Assembly (NCBI GenBank): GCA_036723975.1
Contig: DAIMGJ010000009.1
Location: 1-64,000 of the forward strand
DNA from: JAILEN01 sp036723975
GTDB taxonomy: Bacteria; Bacillota; Clostridia; Lachnospirales; Lachnospiraceae
Direction of reading: 5' to 3'
DNA: 64,000 bases
Part shown: piece by piece, positions 42,933 to 50,932 of the stretch
Numbering within the stretch: position 1 is the stretch's first letter
Layout of the letters: every line of letters begins with the position of its first letter
Notes under the pieces: generated by a model
The model's database searches: none
Seen by the model: the letters and a program-made list of their open reading frames with translations, nothing else
What the model was told of the DNA's origin: nothing
Made by a program: the position numbers and the translations under genes

Positions 42933-43538
42933 ATGAGATTTTACGTGGATTTTGATGATTGTTTGTGTGAGACGGCCCGGTCGTTTACAGAGATTGCAAT
43001 GCGCTTATTTTGCAAGAATGTATCTTATGAAGAGGTTCGCTTTTTTAATCTGCAAAAGACATTTGATTTAAATGATGAGGAGTATCAGCGCCTGATGGAA
43101 GAAGGTCATTGCCCTGAGGTTTTACTTTCATACGAGAAAACACCGGGATGTACGGAAGTTATTAATGAGTGGCTGGATGCGGGGCATGAGGTTTCCGTTA
43201 TCACCGGACGTCCGTTTTTTACTTACGAGCCTTCCCGTCAGTGGCTGGATGAGCATGATTTAAAGAGGGTAAAGCTCTATTGCTTGAATAAGTATAACAG
43301 GGATTCTTTTTACGGAACCAGCGAACATAATTTAGAACTTGAGGACTTCTATAATATGCGTTTTGATTTTGCGATTGAGGATTCTCCGGTGGCATTTCCA
43401 TATCTGGAACCCTTTAAAGATTTAAAAGTCATGGTCTTTGATCGCCCATGGAACAGGGAATGCGAACTTCCGAATGATAACTATACCCGCTGTAGGGATT
43501 GGAAAGAAATAAAAAAGAAGGTTCTTTTGAATTCATAA
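42933..43538 (+). CDS. HAD-like 5'-nucleotidase (NT5C type)
   Basis: 201 aa. The N-terminal FDDCLCETA region has the DxD pair D6/D8 of HAD phosphatases, VITGRP is motif II and FAIEDSP motif IV. Length and layout fit the 5'(3')-deoxyribonucleotidase/NT5C family, which dephosphorylates (d)NMPs. The motif-I residue after DxD is Cys-Leu-Cys rather than the usual V-x-A/D-T, so the exact substrate is open. Confidence 0.7.
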   Translation: MRFYVDFDDCLCETARSFTEIAMRLFCKNVSYEEVRFFNLQKTFDLNDEEYQRLMEEGHCPEVLLSYEKTPGCTEVINEWLDAGHEVSVITGRPFFTYEPSRQWLDEHDLKRVKLYCLNKYNRDSFYGTSEHNLELEDFYNMRFDFAIEDSPVAFPYLEPFKDLKVMVFDRPWNRECELPNDNYTRCRDWKEIKKKVLLNS

Positions 43539-43577
43539 CAAAAAAATAATACATATGGAAAAGTAAAGATTATTGGT

Positions 43578-44519
43578 ATGGCAAAGAAGAAAAAACAAGT
43601 AATAAAAAAAGAAACAAAAGAAGAAATAAAAGAAGAAATAAAAGAGGAAAAGAAGGATTTAACCGTAATTCCGGTGAAGGAACTGGGAGATGATTACTCC
43701 GATCAGCTTTTTGCTACCATCGGTGCACTGGTTTTCTTCTCTATCGCACTATTGGTTTTTGCAGTAGCAATTGATGACGACAGTTTTAATATTCATACGT
43801 TCCTTTTTACGGTAGTTCCGCTTTTGCTGGGCTTTTATTTTGTGTTCGTTCGGAAGAAAGTGCGGAAGTATTTTTATAGTTTAACTCCTGTAATGGAGTA
43901 TGACGGTATTAAATATAAATGGCTCTTCGGCATTGAAAAAAAGCATACCTATACCCAGTGGGCTGCTTCTGCAGAAAAAGGCCATTACCGTATCGGACGA
44001 AGAGGAATCGAATTTTGGCTTGGCTTCGAAAAAATTGTTTTTTTATACAATGTTGGAGTAGCGGAAGAAAGAAATGATTCCATAAAACGATATAAGATGT
44101 TTACGGATTATTTGGTAAAAGCCAATCCTGCGTTGCAATACAAGCTTCCCTGTTTTTCTAAAGAGAATATTGATTTACTGGATAAACGATGCTTTTATGC
44201 AAGAAGCAGAAGAAATCAGTTTTTTGTCAGTCTAGCCGTGAACTTTTTCTTTTTGGCAGCATATCAGGACAGTGATTCCTTTGAATTTTATCTGGTATTT
44301 TTTGTATGCGTGCTTGCAGAGAGCATTATGATGTTTGTTCTTTTGAAGGGGGCATATTATCATTACAAAAACGAGCTTCAATTACGAAAAAAATTACCGG
44401 ATATAACCGGTGTTGTACGGGACAAGGGAGTCGGCATTCTAAGACCTTATTGGGGCTTTTTGTACGCAGCCCTTTTATTTGCATTTACTTATTACTTACA
44501 AATGCTGATTATCAGATAA
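43578..44519 (+). CDS. Unknown four-helix membrane protein with Lys/Glu-rich tail
   Basis: 313 aa, not recognised. The N-terminus is a highly charged KKETKEEIKEEIKEE stretch. Two membrane helices follow (about 48-66, 73-90), then a cytosolic domain (about 95-210) with a YcxB-like pattern (YDGIKYKWLFGIEKKHTY), and two or three more helices (about 215-255, 290-310). There is no good ribosome site. The radical SAM gene starts 19 nt after its stop, so it may belong to the same RiPP-like operon, as a transporter, immunity-type or scaffold protein. That role is speculative. Confidence 0.6.
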   Translation: MAKKKKQVIKKETKEEIKEEIKEEKKDLTVIPVKELGDDYSDQLFATIGALVFFSIALLVFAVAIDDDSFNIHTFLFTVVPLLLGFYFVFVRKKVRKYFYSLTPVMEYDGIKYKWLFGIEKKHTYTQWAASAEKGHYRIGRRGIEFWLGFEKIVFLYNVGVAEERNDSIKRYKMFTDYLVKANPALQYKLPCFSKENIDLLDKRCFYARSRRNQFFVSLAVNFFFLAAYQDSDSFEFYLVFFVCVLAESIMMFVLLKGAYYHYKNELQLRKKLPDITGVVRDKGVGILRPYWGFLYAALLFAFTYYLQMLIIR

Positions 44520-44538
44520 CATTGAAAAGAGACGAGTT

Positions 44539-45921
44539 ATGATTCGAGAAAAATTATATGAAATAAAAGAGTGGAATAAAGTTGTGCATACTACGTGGAA
44601 CCCTTCGGGACCGGGTGTGATACGTATTCATATGATCCCACCGAAGTTTTCGCTTTTTCATTTTGCTCCGGCAGTTGTGATACTAAACGGTAAGGATGTG
44701 TTACCCATAAATGAATCCTGGGCTATTCTTTTAACGGAATTTATCAAAGGGGTAAATGCGTTTGGAGACGGACAGATGAGCCCGGACGTGTTGGATGATA
44801 TTTTAAATGATGCATTTTACCGCGTAAGGAGAGTATATCCGAATGTCAGCAATGAAACCTTAAAAAATGATTTGGAAATCATTGTATCGACCTTTGATGA
44901 TATAGCAAGAAACAACGTACCTGCGCTGGATATAGGAAGTGTAAGCTTATCGGACTATGCTCCTTATATGAGTGCACCCCACAGGATGGACCTTATGGTT
45001 TCTGCTATGACAAAAGACAACCATTGGGCTTGCAACCAGAAGTGCCTGCATTGTTATGCTGCCGGCCAGAAGTATGGAGAAGTAAAAGAATTAGATACCG
45101 ATCAATGGAAAAAGATCATTGATAAATGCAGAGCGGCACAGATTACCCAGCTTACATTTACCGGTGGAGAACCAACCCTAAGAAAGGATTTACCGGAACT
45201 GATCAAACACGCCAGATGGTTTGTGACGAGATTAAACACCAACGGAATTTTACTCACGAAGGAGCTGGTTTCAAAGCTTGTGGATTCGGAACTGGATAGC
45301 GTACAGGTAACGTTATATTCCCATCACCAAGATGTGCATAATGCACTTGTTGGCGCAGAACGCTTTTCGGATACTGTCTCAGGAATCAAAAATGCATTGG
45401 AAGCCGGATTAAATCTAAGCGTTAATACACCGCTTTGTTCTTTGAATAAGGATTATGTCGGAATGCTTGAATTCCTGCATGAAATGGGTGTGAAATACGT
45501 TACCTGTTCGGGACTGATTGTGACGGGAAATGCCACATCAAAAGATTCGAGACAGTCTCAGCTGTCAAAGGATGAGATTTATGACATTCTAAAGGCGGCA
45601 AAAGAATATACGGACAGCCATGATATGGAAATTGATTTTACTTCTCCGGGATGGATAGAGGAGGAAAAACTCCGAAAAATGAAAATGATTACTCCAAGCT
45701 GTGGAGCTTGTTTAAGCAATATGGCAATCACACCGGATGGTCATGTAATTCCGTGCCAGAGCTGGTTGTCCTCTGATTTGCTTGGGAATATGCTTACAGA
45801 TTCCTGGAAGAAGATTTGGAACGATTCCACCTGTAAAAAAATCAGGAAAGAATCTGCCAAGGCAAAAGGCGTATGCCCACTTCGAAAGATGAATGAAGGA
45901 GGCATAAAACATGAATCATAA
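44539..45921 (+). CDS. Radical SAM/SPASM peptide-modifying enzyme
   Basis: 460 aa. The radical SAM cluster motif is C165-x3-C169-x2-C172 (WACNQKCLHC). The core continues with FTGGEPTLRKDL, the SAM-binding GGE motif. The C-terminal SPASM-like region has C388, C391, C406 and C446 for auxiliary Fe-S clusters. The first 150 residues could include a PqqD-like peptide-recognition (RRE) domain (PPKFSLFHFAPAVVILNG...). Such enzymes install thioether or C-C links in peptides. It overlaps the start of the Cys-Ala membrane protein by 11 nt, so that protein is the likely substrate. Confidence 0.88.
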   Translation: MIREKLYEIKEWNKVVHTTWNPSGPGVIRIHMIPPKFSLFHFAPAVVILNGKDVLPINESWAILLTEFIKGVNAFGDGQMSPDVLDDILNDAFYRVRRVYPNVSNETLKNDLEIIVSTFDDIARNNVPALDIGSVSLSDYAPYMSAPHRMDLMVSAMTKDNHWACNQKCLHCYAAGQKYGEVKELDTDQWKKIIDKCRAAQITQLTFTGGEPTLRKDLPELIKHARWFVTRLNTNGILLTKELVSKLVDSELDSVQVTLYSHHQDVHNALVGAERFSDTVSGIKNALEAGLNLSVNTPLCSLNKDYVGMLEFLHEMGVKYVTCSGLIVTGNATSKDSRQSQLSKDEIYDILKAAKEYTDSHDMEIDFTSPGWIEEEKLRKMKMITPSCGACLSNMAITPDGHVIPCQSWLSSDLLGNMLTDSWKKIWNDSTCKKIRKESAKAKGVCPLRKMNEGGIKHES

Positions 45922-46915
45922 AATGAAATTTAAATGGAAAAGATGGTTTCTTTCTTTCGCATTTTTTATTTTTGCAACGGTTTGTGCCAATAAGACGGTA
46001 CATGCCGAAGAGTATGAATCCCTTGACCGAATTCGTGATTACGAGGTACAGGTTGATGTAAGGGATGATGGTTCCTGTGATTTGACCTATCACATAGAAT
46101 GGGAAGTGTTGGACAGTGAATCTGAGGGGCCTTTGACCTGGATTAAGGTTGGAATCCCAAACTGTTTTGCCAATGATTTTAAGGCTCTTTCCGACAATAT
46201 TGATCAGATTTATTACTACTCTGAAGGCGATGAAGACTTTGTGAGACTGGATTTGGACAGATCGTATAAATCCGGTGAAGTCCTGTATTTGGATTTTACG
46301 TTTCATCAAATGAATCTGTTTGATATGTATTCAGAAGACGTGGAATATGATTTTACACCGGGATGGTTCCCGGACACACCGGTGGACAAACTTGTTGTTC
46401 GCTGGAATGCAGAAAACGTCAAAAAGGTATCCGATGGGGCCGAACTGGTAGATGACTACTATGTGTGGACCGATACGGAAGGCGGCTATTATGTCACTAT
46501 GGATGTTTGCGTAACCTACGATATCGATCAGTATGACTACTTGGCAGGTAACGTCTCAGAGGAAGATTATGATGACTTTGAATATGCCGGACTGTATTAT
46601 ATAGATAATAAAGTCGTATCGATTCTTTTACTAGTTCTTCCTCTTGGCGGAGCAGCAGTGATTTGTTTGCTTATGCTGGTATTTAAATCGCTTCGCTCAG
46701 ATGGATATGATGAAAAAAGAGGTCTTGGTTCTTTGTATTACCAGGGTCAGCAAAGCAGCTACGGTAGAGGCCGATATTATGGAGGCAGCGGCTGTGCCTG
46801 TGCTTGTGCCTGTGCCTGTGCTTGTGCCGGTGGAGGACGAGCAGGATGCTCGAGAAAAGATTTTTACGGAACAAAACTTTATACGAAAGATATTTACAAT
46901 GCATTAGAACAATAA
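45911..46915 (+). CDS. DUF2207-like membrane protein with (Cys-Ala)6 tail, candidate rSAM substrate
   Basis: 334 aa. A signal peptide (cleavage near VHAEEY) precedes an extracellular beta-rich domain (about 35-225) resembling the DUF2207/YciQ type. A membrane helix follows (about 237-260), then a cytosolic tail with GRGRYYGGSG, six Cys-Ala dipeptides (295-306), GGGRAGC and a charged end. In ordinary DUF2207 proteins the tail is Gly/Ser-rich; alternating Cys-Ala is exceptional and typical of thioether-forming targets. The radical SAM gene overlaps its start by 11 nt, and GAAGGAGG precedes its ATG. The modification is inferred from context. Confidence 0.85.
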   Translation: MNHKMKFKWKRWFLSFAFFIFATVCANKTVHAEEYESLDRIRDYEVQVDVRDDGSCDLTYHIEWEVLDSESEGPLTWIKVGIPNCFANDFKALSDNIDQIYYYSEGDEDFVRLDLDRSYKSGEVLYLDFTFHQMNLFDMYSEDVEYDFTPGWFPDTPVDKLVVRWNAENVKKVSDGAELVDDYYVWTDTEGGYYVTMDVCVTYDIDQYDYLAGNVSEEDYDDFEYAGLYYIDNKVVSILLLVLPLGGAAVICLLMLVFKSLRSDGYDEKRGLGSLYYQGQQSSYGRGRYYGGSGCACACACACACAGGGRAGCSRKDFYGTKLYTKDIYNALEQ

Positions 46916-46916
46916 A

Positions 46917-46956
46917 AAAGAAGGATTCCTTTTTAAAGGAATCCTTCTTTTTTGGA
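46917..46956 (+). terminator. Strong intrinsic terminator
   Basis: GAAGGATTCC-TTTTTAAA-GGAATCCTTC with A and T runs on both sides, so bidirectional. A near-copy of the stem recurs at 48011-48037. It lies directly beside the left att repeat. Confidence 0.93.
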
Positions 46957-46958
46957 AG

Positions 46959-47000
46959 AGCTAGCGACGGGAATCGAACCCGTGACCTCCTCACTACCAA
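46959..47000 (-). repeat. attachment-site repeat: 3' half of tRNA-Thr (attL/attR)
   Basis: 42 bp identical to 50778-50819, the 3' half of the intact tRNA-Thr from the anticodon loop to the discriminator. The 5' half of a tRNA is missing here. It lies on the far side of the region 3' of the tRNA, the exact geometry left by integration into a tRNA 3' end. ACTACCAA (46993-47000) also pairs with TTGGTAGT (47008-47015) across the island edge, an inverted repeat typical of integrase core sites. Confidence 0.88.
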
Positions 47001-47146
47001 CGTCACTTTGGTAGTTGAAAATGCCTAGTAGTAACTGTGTAGAAAAATGATTTGCATTCGCTTGGAAAAGATCTTTTATAATTTTAATTGATACCAAATT
47101 TTGGTATAATATTACTGTAGATTTACATGCAATGGAGGTAAATGCT

Positions 47147-47323
47147 ATGACGAATTCAGAAGCATGGGATTATGCGATTGGGTTAATCAAAGTAGATGGA
47201 TTAGAGCCTACCGAAGATTTTAAGAAATATATTGAATTAGAGAAAAAGGGCGAAATAACGATGGAAGATGCCAAAAGGTATCTTGATAAAAAATACAAAA
47301 TGAAGGAACCTGCAAATGCGTGA
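47147..47323 (+). CDS. VbhA-like antitoxin of the Fic toxin
   Basis: 58 aa. The start at 47147 lies 8 nt after GGAGG; an ATG at 47132 overlaps that site. It resembles VbhA-type antitoxins: a helical protein with 'GLEP..DF......GEIT.E......DKKY' order. These inhibit the cognate Fic enzyme by pushing a (S/T)xxxE(G/N) helix into its ATP pocket. The corresponding stretch is LIKVDGL, with Leu for Ser and Asp for Glu, so inhibition may rely on other contacts. The stop overlaps the toxin start by 8 nt. Confidence 0.75.
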   Translation: MTNSEAWDYAIGLIKVDGLEPTEDFKKYIELEKKGEITMEDAKRYLDKKYKMKEPANA

Positions 47324-47933
47324 TCCATATTTATACGAAGATGTATCCGTCTTAAAGAATAAGATGGACATAAAAACGCAGAGCGAATTGGATGATGCGG
47401 AAGCAGATTATGTTGTATTCCGATTAAAAGAATTGGCCTTGAATCCTCTTGATGGTGATTATCACACCGGTCATTTCTTAAAGATGCATGAGTATATTTT
47501 TCAGGATATATATGAATGGGCTGGCTCACCGAGAAGTATTTTGATCTATAAAGAAGAGGATGTACTGGGTGGTATGTCGGTAGAGTATTCTGATCCGTTT
47601 GATATAGTTAACGATTTACACCATGCGTTAAGCGATATGAGAAATAAAGATTGGAAAGTGATGAATCGTGATGTGCTTACGAAGGAGTTCTGCGATTCGC
47701 TGGCAAAGTTGTGGAGGATTCATCCGTTTCGAGAAGGAAATACCAGAACAGTGATAACATTTTGTTGCCAATATATTGAAACTAACGGTATTTCAATTAA
47801 TCGAAAACTTTTTGAAGAACATGCGAGATATGTGAGAACAGCACTTGTTGCATATAATGCATATTTTGCGGATGGAAGTGATTTCTCAAAGAGGGAATAT
47901 TTAGAAAGAATCGTTGGAGATGCTTTACGGTAA
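47316..47933 (+). CDS. Fic-domain AMP transferase toxin
   Basis: 205 aa. The Fic active-site motif HPFREGNTR is at 136-144, with the catalytic His at 136. Fic proteins transfer AMP, or other phosphate groups, to target proteins. The last residue of the core motif is Thr-Arg, as in many class I Fic toxins (HPFREGNTRT). It overlaps the antitoxin by 8 nt, forming a standard toxin-antitoxin operon. It sits inside the tRNA-Thr island, fitting a stabilisation module. Confidence 0.92.
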   Translation: MRDPYLYEDVSVLKNKMDIKTQSELDDAEADYVVFRLKELALNPLDGDYHTGHFLKMHEYIFQDIYEWAGSPRSILIYKEEDVLGGMSVEYSDPFDIVNDLHHALSDMRNKDWKVMNRDVLTKEFCDSLAKLWRIHPFREGNTRTVITFCCQYIETNGISINRKLFEEHARYVRTALVAYNAYFADGSDFSKREYLERIVGDALR

Positions 47934-48010
47934 TCGATAAGTATATATCCGATTGAGTTGAAAGCAAAAGAGAATTGAAAGTGGCTTGGAAATAAGTCAA
48001 ATTATTATTA

Positions 48011-48042
48011 GAAGGATTCCTTCAAAAGGAATCCTTCTTTTG
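48011..48042 (+). terminator. Intrinsic terminator (copy of the 46917 stem)
   Basis: GAAGGATTCCTT-CAA-AAGGAATCCTTC, followed by TTTTGTT. The stem is nearly identical to that at 46917-46953. It ends the Fic operon. Confidence 0.9.
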
Positions 48043-48104
48043 TTATTATGGTCAGTGGGGTTATAAAAAATAGAAATAATTATAACTTTACTTATGGAGG
48101 GAAT

Positions 48105-48674
48105 ATGTTTTACCACGCGTCATCCGTTGAGGGGATTGAAGAGTTAGAACCAAGGGTTTCAAATCATGAAATCCCATTGGTTTATTTTTCAAAGAAGAGA
48201 GAAAATGTACTTGTCTATTTAAGCAATGCGGTTGAAAAATATTGTAAAGATACCGGATTTAAGTATGAAGGTAGATGGCAAAAATGGGGACCGTATGGAT
48301 TTAACCAAGATGGAAATTTGCGAATAGAAGAATACTATCCGAATATGCTAGAACAGACATATAAAGGTGTGTCGGGATATATTTACAGTGCAAATGAGGT
48401 GACAGATTCCGGATTTGAATTGCAGATACCGGATGCGGTTACAAGCAGTGTACCGGTTCCGGTTTCTGATGCAGAATTTGTTCCGGATGCATATAAAGCC
48501 ATTATGGAAGCAGAAGCGCAGGGGAAAATCACCATTGTACGTTATGAAGATATGCCGGAAAAAATGAGGGCGTGGATAGGGAGAATTATTCCTGAAGAAT
48601 ATAAAGAGGCAACAGATCATCCGGAGTATCGATATTTCCTTAAGGAAAACTTCCCTGACATAATAAAAGAGTGA
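48105..48674 (+). CDS. Unknown island protein, possible ADP-ribosyltransferase-like fold
   Basis: 189 aa. The start at 48105 (MFYHASSVEG) follows TGGAGGG; an ATG at 48048 lacks a ribosome site. Not firmly recognised. The opening FYHAS, then LVYFSKKRENVLVYL and a Tyr-rich middle (EEYYPNMLEQTYKGVSGYIY) recall small ADP-ribosyltransferase or RES-type folds, in which an N-terminal YH binds NAD. That likeness is weak. The C-terminal third is helical and charged. It is probably a cargo gene of the tRNA-Thr island. Confidence 0.55.
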   Translation: MFYHASSVEGIEELEPRVSNHEIPLVYFSKKRENVLVYLSNAVEKYCKDTGFKYEGRWQKWGPYGFNQDGNLRIEEYYPNMLEQTYKGVSGYIYSANEVTDSGFELQIPDAVTSSVPVPVSDAEFVPDAYKAIMEAEAQGKITIVRYEDMPEKMRAWIGRIIPEEYKEATDHPEYRYFLKENFPDIIKE

Positions 48675-48725
48675 CAAATCGGGATTTGACGCTCCGTCAA
48701 ACTGAAATTTTCACTTCTACCTAGT

Positions 48726-49379
48726 TTATATAGAAAGGTCAATGTATGCTCCTGTTACACCAGACCCCAAACTCATTACTTTCATAGAAGAAAAATCGAC
48801 ACCTGATGAATCAATTTCTACTATGTTTTCTTTTTGAGCACTTGAAAATTCTTGTGAACCTTCACCAATTGCAAGTGCTGCTTCATTTGACGCATCACCA
48901 AGCTCTTTCATTTTAGCTTTATGTGCTTGTTCCTCTTTTTCATCCCACTGTGAAGCATGGTGTTTTCGTTCTGCTTGTTTAGCCCTTAATTGAGCCATTG
49001 ATTGAGCCATTTTAGCCGATTGATATAAATCTTTATCATATTCTTGCAGTTTTCTCTCATCACTCGCAGGTACAGTATCTCCATTTGCCATAGCTCTATA
49101 AACAGCCATAACTTTCGCATTATCTTTAGCTATCTTTTCATTTGCAGCATCTTGTGTTTTCTGTGCCGCTATTTCTGCCTTTTGTTGAAGCATTTCAGTA
49201 TGCTCGCCACGGTCTTTTACCAACTGCTTACTAGCTTTCTCCGTAAGAACCAGCACATCTTCTTCATTCGATAACACAACCTCTTTTCCAGTTGCATCCT
49301 GTACCTTCGTTCCTTTCGGAACACGATATGCTTCATATGTATGTAGATACCCTGACATATTTGAATCAATTTTGCTCAT
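48726..49379 (-). CDS. Unknown helical island protein
   Basis: 217 aa, not recognised. Start MSKIDSNMSGYLHTYEAYRV behind GGAGG on the minus strand. It is rich in Ala, Gln, Lys and Glu with a long helical middle (about 60-175) and a short Ser/Gly-rich end (SSGVDFSSMKVMSLGSGV). There is no signal peptide or membrane segment. It is divergently transcribed from the next unknown gene, and the two share a similar style of long charged helices, suggesting a linked pair. The RYxD-like pattern of surface-layer genes is not present. Confidence 0.6.
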   Translation of the reverse strand: MSKIDSNMSGYLHTYEAYRVPKGTKVQDATGKEVVLSNEEDVLVLTEKASKQLVKDRGEHTEMLQQKAEIAAQKTQDAANEKIAKDNAKVMAVYRAMANGDTVPASDERKLQEYDKDLYQSAKMAQSMAQLRAKQAERKHHASQWDEKEEQAHKAKMKELGDASNEAALAIGEGSQEFSSAQKENIVEIDSSGVDFSSMKVMSLGSGVTGAYIDLSI

Positions 49380-49521
49380 AATACGAATCCTCCTTGAATT
49401 AATCTAAAGAAATCCGTTTCTATATCTGTAATATCGGCACTTTAAATCCAAAAGATAATAGTGCGTCAAATTCAAATTTGTAGGGTGTTTTGCTTTATCC
49501 CTATAAAATTTTTTACATTAC
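49380..49521. promoter_or_regulatory. Divergent intergenic region
   Basis: 142 bp between the two unknown island genes. It contains the minus-strand GGAGG site (about 49388-49392) and AT-rich tracts, but I could not settle on promoter boxes for either gene. Confidence 0.4.
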
Positions 49522-50646
49522 ATGCCGATATACACTTTGAAAAATAAATATTTTGGCAATGGATCGCACTTATTTCAATGGAATGACGTTGGGATAGGTG
49601 CTTTTTTTATGAAGGTGGCAAAGAATAATATGAGTACAATTGCAGTTTTAAGCTCACTACGTATTGATGCGGCAACATGTGTTAGAAACCCTGAAAAAGC
49701 AAATAGTACCGAAAGATATGCGTCTTTTTCGAAGGTGTTAGAAGGAGAACAGAAAAAATGTCCATATGGTGGTATGGCAGAGGATGGCCTGATTGAGTAT
49801 AACGGGGTAACTTTTGTTTGCGATTATAAGTCAAATTCCATTTGCTTGGGAGATATGTCTAAACCGAACGACGTATTATGTATTAGCCTTCCAAGCGGAG
49901 GACATTTAAAGGTTAATGTAAATAACTTTGGAGAATTATCAAACGCTGCCGGTATGTTTTCGGCGACTGATCTTGCGGCTATTATGAGGGCGATAGCACA
50001 GTATAATCATTACACACGTAAAGTAAGGGAAGCCGAGGATGAAGAGATTGAAACCGTAGAAGAAAATGCCGAGCATGCTGCGGAAGTTTCAAGTGATAAT
50101 AAGGCGAATTTCAGTAACGCACTTAAGAACTACCAAGAATCTCATAAATTATCAGCACAGGAATTAAAAGAGGAAAAAGATTGGCGTGATATGTCAAGCG
50201 AAGAGTGGGACAAGATGATGGAAGGCGTTGATAATTATCTTGAGGCTTTTAGAGAAAAGTTACGTGAAATGAAAGAAATGCAAGAAGAAGCAGCGCAGAA
50301 AGCTGCTTTAGAGGCGGATTCCGGAATGAAGACATTGGCATCATCAGCGGCAGCTCTAGCTGTGGCAAATGGGTTTGATTCCGGATCATCTGTAAATAAC
50401 ACAGAAAGCCAAGATGTTCTCGTTGAAGATGTTACAGATCGAGAGAAGAATTGGACCAAGACATTAAAAACGGATAATCAATCTATTCTTATGACAGCAA
50501 AAGAAGCACAAAAAATGGAACGCAATGCTATGGCAGAAATCCAGGAAATACAATTAAACGGAGTAACCACTGCAAAAGTATCTGTTGATGTTGTGATTTC
50601 TAAGTATATGAGAAACTTGGGAGATGATTCGAGAAACAACTCGTAG
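49522..50646 (+). CDS. Unknown island protein, beta-rich head with long charged helix
   Basis: 374 aa in the longest frame. The start is uncertain: 49522 has no ribosome site, whereas 49609 and 49630 (MSTIAVLSSLRIDAATCV) are plausible. The first 110 residues contain CPYGGMAEDGLIEYNG and CISLPSGGHLKVNV. A helix-rich, acidic region follows (about 160-290, EDEEIETVEENAEHAAEV). No signal peptide or membrane segment. It resembles Lachnospiraceae proteins of unknown function, and I know no activity for it. It is divergent from the gene at 48726 within the island. Confidence 0.6.
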   Translation: MPIYTLKNKYFGNGSHLFQWNDVGIGAFFMKVAKNNMSTIAVLSSLRIDAATCVRNPEKANSTERYASFSKVLEGEQKKCPYGGMAEDGLIEYNGVTFVCDYKSNSICLGDMSKPNDVLCISLPSGGHLKVNVNNFGELSNAAGMFSATDLAAIMRAIAQYNHYTRKVREAEDEEIETVEENAEHAAEVSSDNKANFSNALKNYQESHKLSAQELKEEKDWRDMSSEEWDKMMEGVDNYLEAFREKLREMKEMQEEAAQKAALEADSGMKTLASSAAALAVANGFDSGSSVNNTESQDVLVEDVTDREKNWTKTLKTDNQSILMTAKEAQKMERNAMAEIQEIQLNGVTTAKVSVDVVISKYMRNLGDDSRNNS

Positions 50647-50688
50647 AATTACTGCGTAATTCTACTTCGTCGTGGCTGTCGCCACGAC
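50644..50688. repeat. Two consecutive perfect hairpins
   Basis: TAGAATTAC-TGC-GTAATTCTA (50644-50664), then GTCGTGGC-TGTC-GCCACGAC (50669-50688). They begin at the stop codon of the island gene. Short perfect hairpins with 3-4-nt loops like these also occur at 57060-57128. Confidence 0.6.
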
Positions 50689-50698
50689 TTTGCCCAAC

Positions 50699-50745
50699 AA
50701 AAAAATGCTTCCTTTGCAAATAAATTTGCAGGAAGCATTTCTTTA
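50699..50745 (-). terminator. Terminator for tRNA-Thr transcription
   Basis: AAATGCTTCCT...GCAAAT pairs with ATTTGC-AGGAAGCATTT (50703-50740). The A run at 50699-50705 gives a T run on the minus strand, downstream of the tRNA. Confidence 0.75.
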
Positions 50746-50777
50746 TTGTGCTACGTTGTTTCTCGTAGCTTTTCGCA

Positions 50778-50850
50778 AGCTAGCGACGGGAATCGAACCC
50801 GTGACCTCCTCACTACCAATGAGGTGCGCTACCGACTGTGCCACGCCAGC
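50778..50850 (-). tRNA. tRNA-Thr (GGT anticodon)
   Basis: Intact cloverleaf on the minus strand, 73 nt with discriminator. The acceptor GCTGGCG pairs with CGCTAGC, the D arm is GCAC-AGTCGGTA-GCGC, the anticodon stem is CCTCA/TGAGG with loop TTGGTAG (anticodon GGT), and the T arm is ACGGG-TTCGATT-CCCGT. CCA is not encoded. Its 3' half is duplicated at 46959-47000, so it is the integration site of the island. TAGCTT/AAGCTA (50766-50782) is an inverted repeat across its 3' end. Confidence 0.96.
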
Positions 50851-50932
50851 TTGTCTGATGCGTCATTTGACGCCGACTTAACGAATATACTATATGCGAC
50901 TACATAAGTCAAGAGAAAAATCAGAATTATTT

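Noticed and set aside
46959..47020. A second tRNA-Thr gene
   Set aside because: Only the 3' half is present; the D arm and 5' acceptor strand are absent, so it cannot fold as a tRNA. It is an att remnant.
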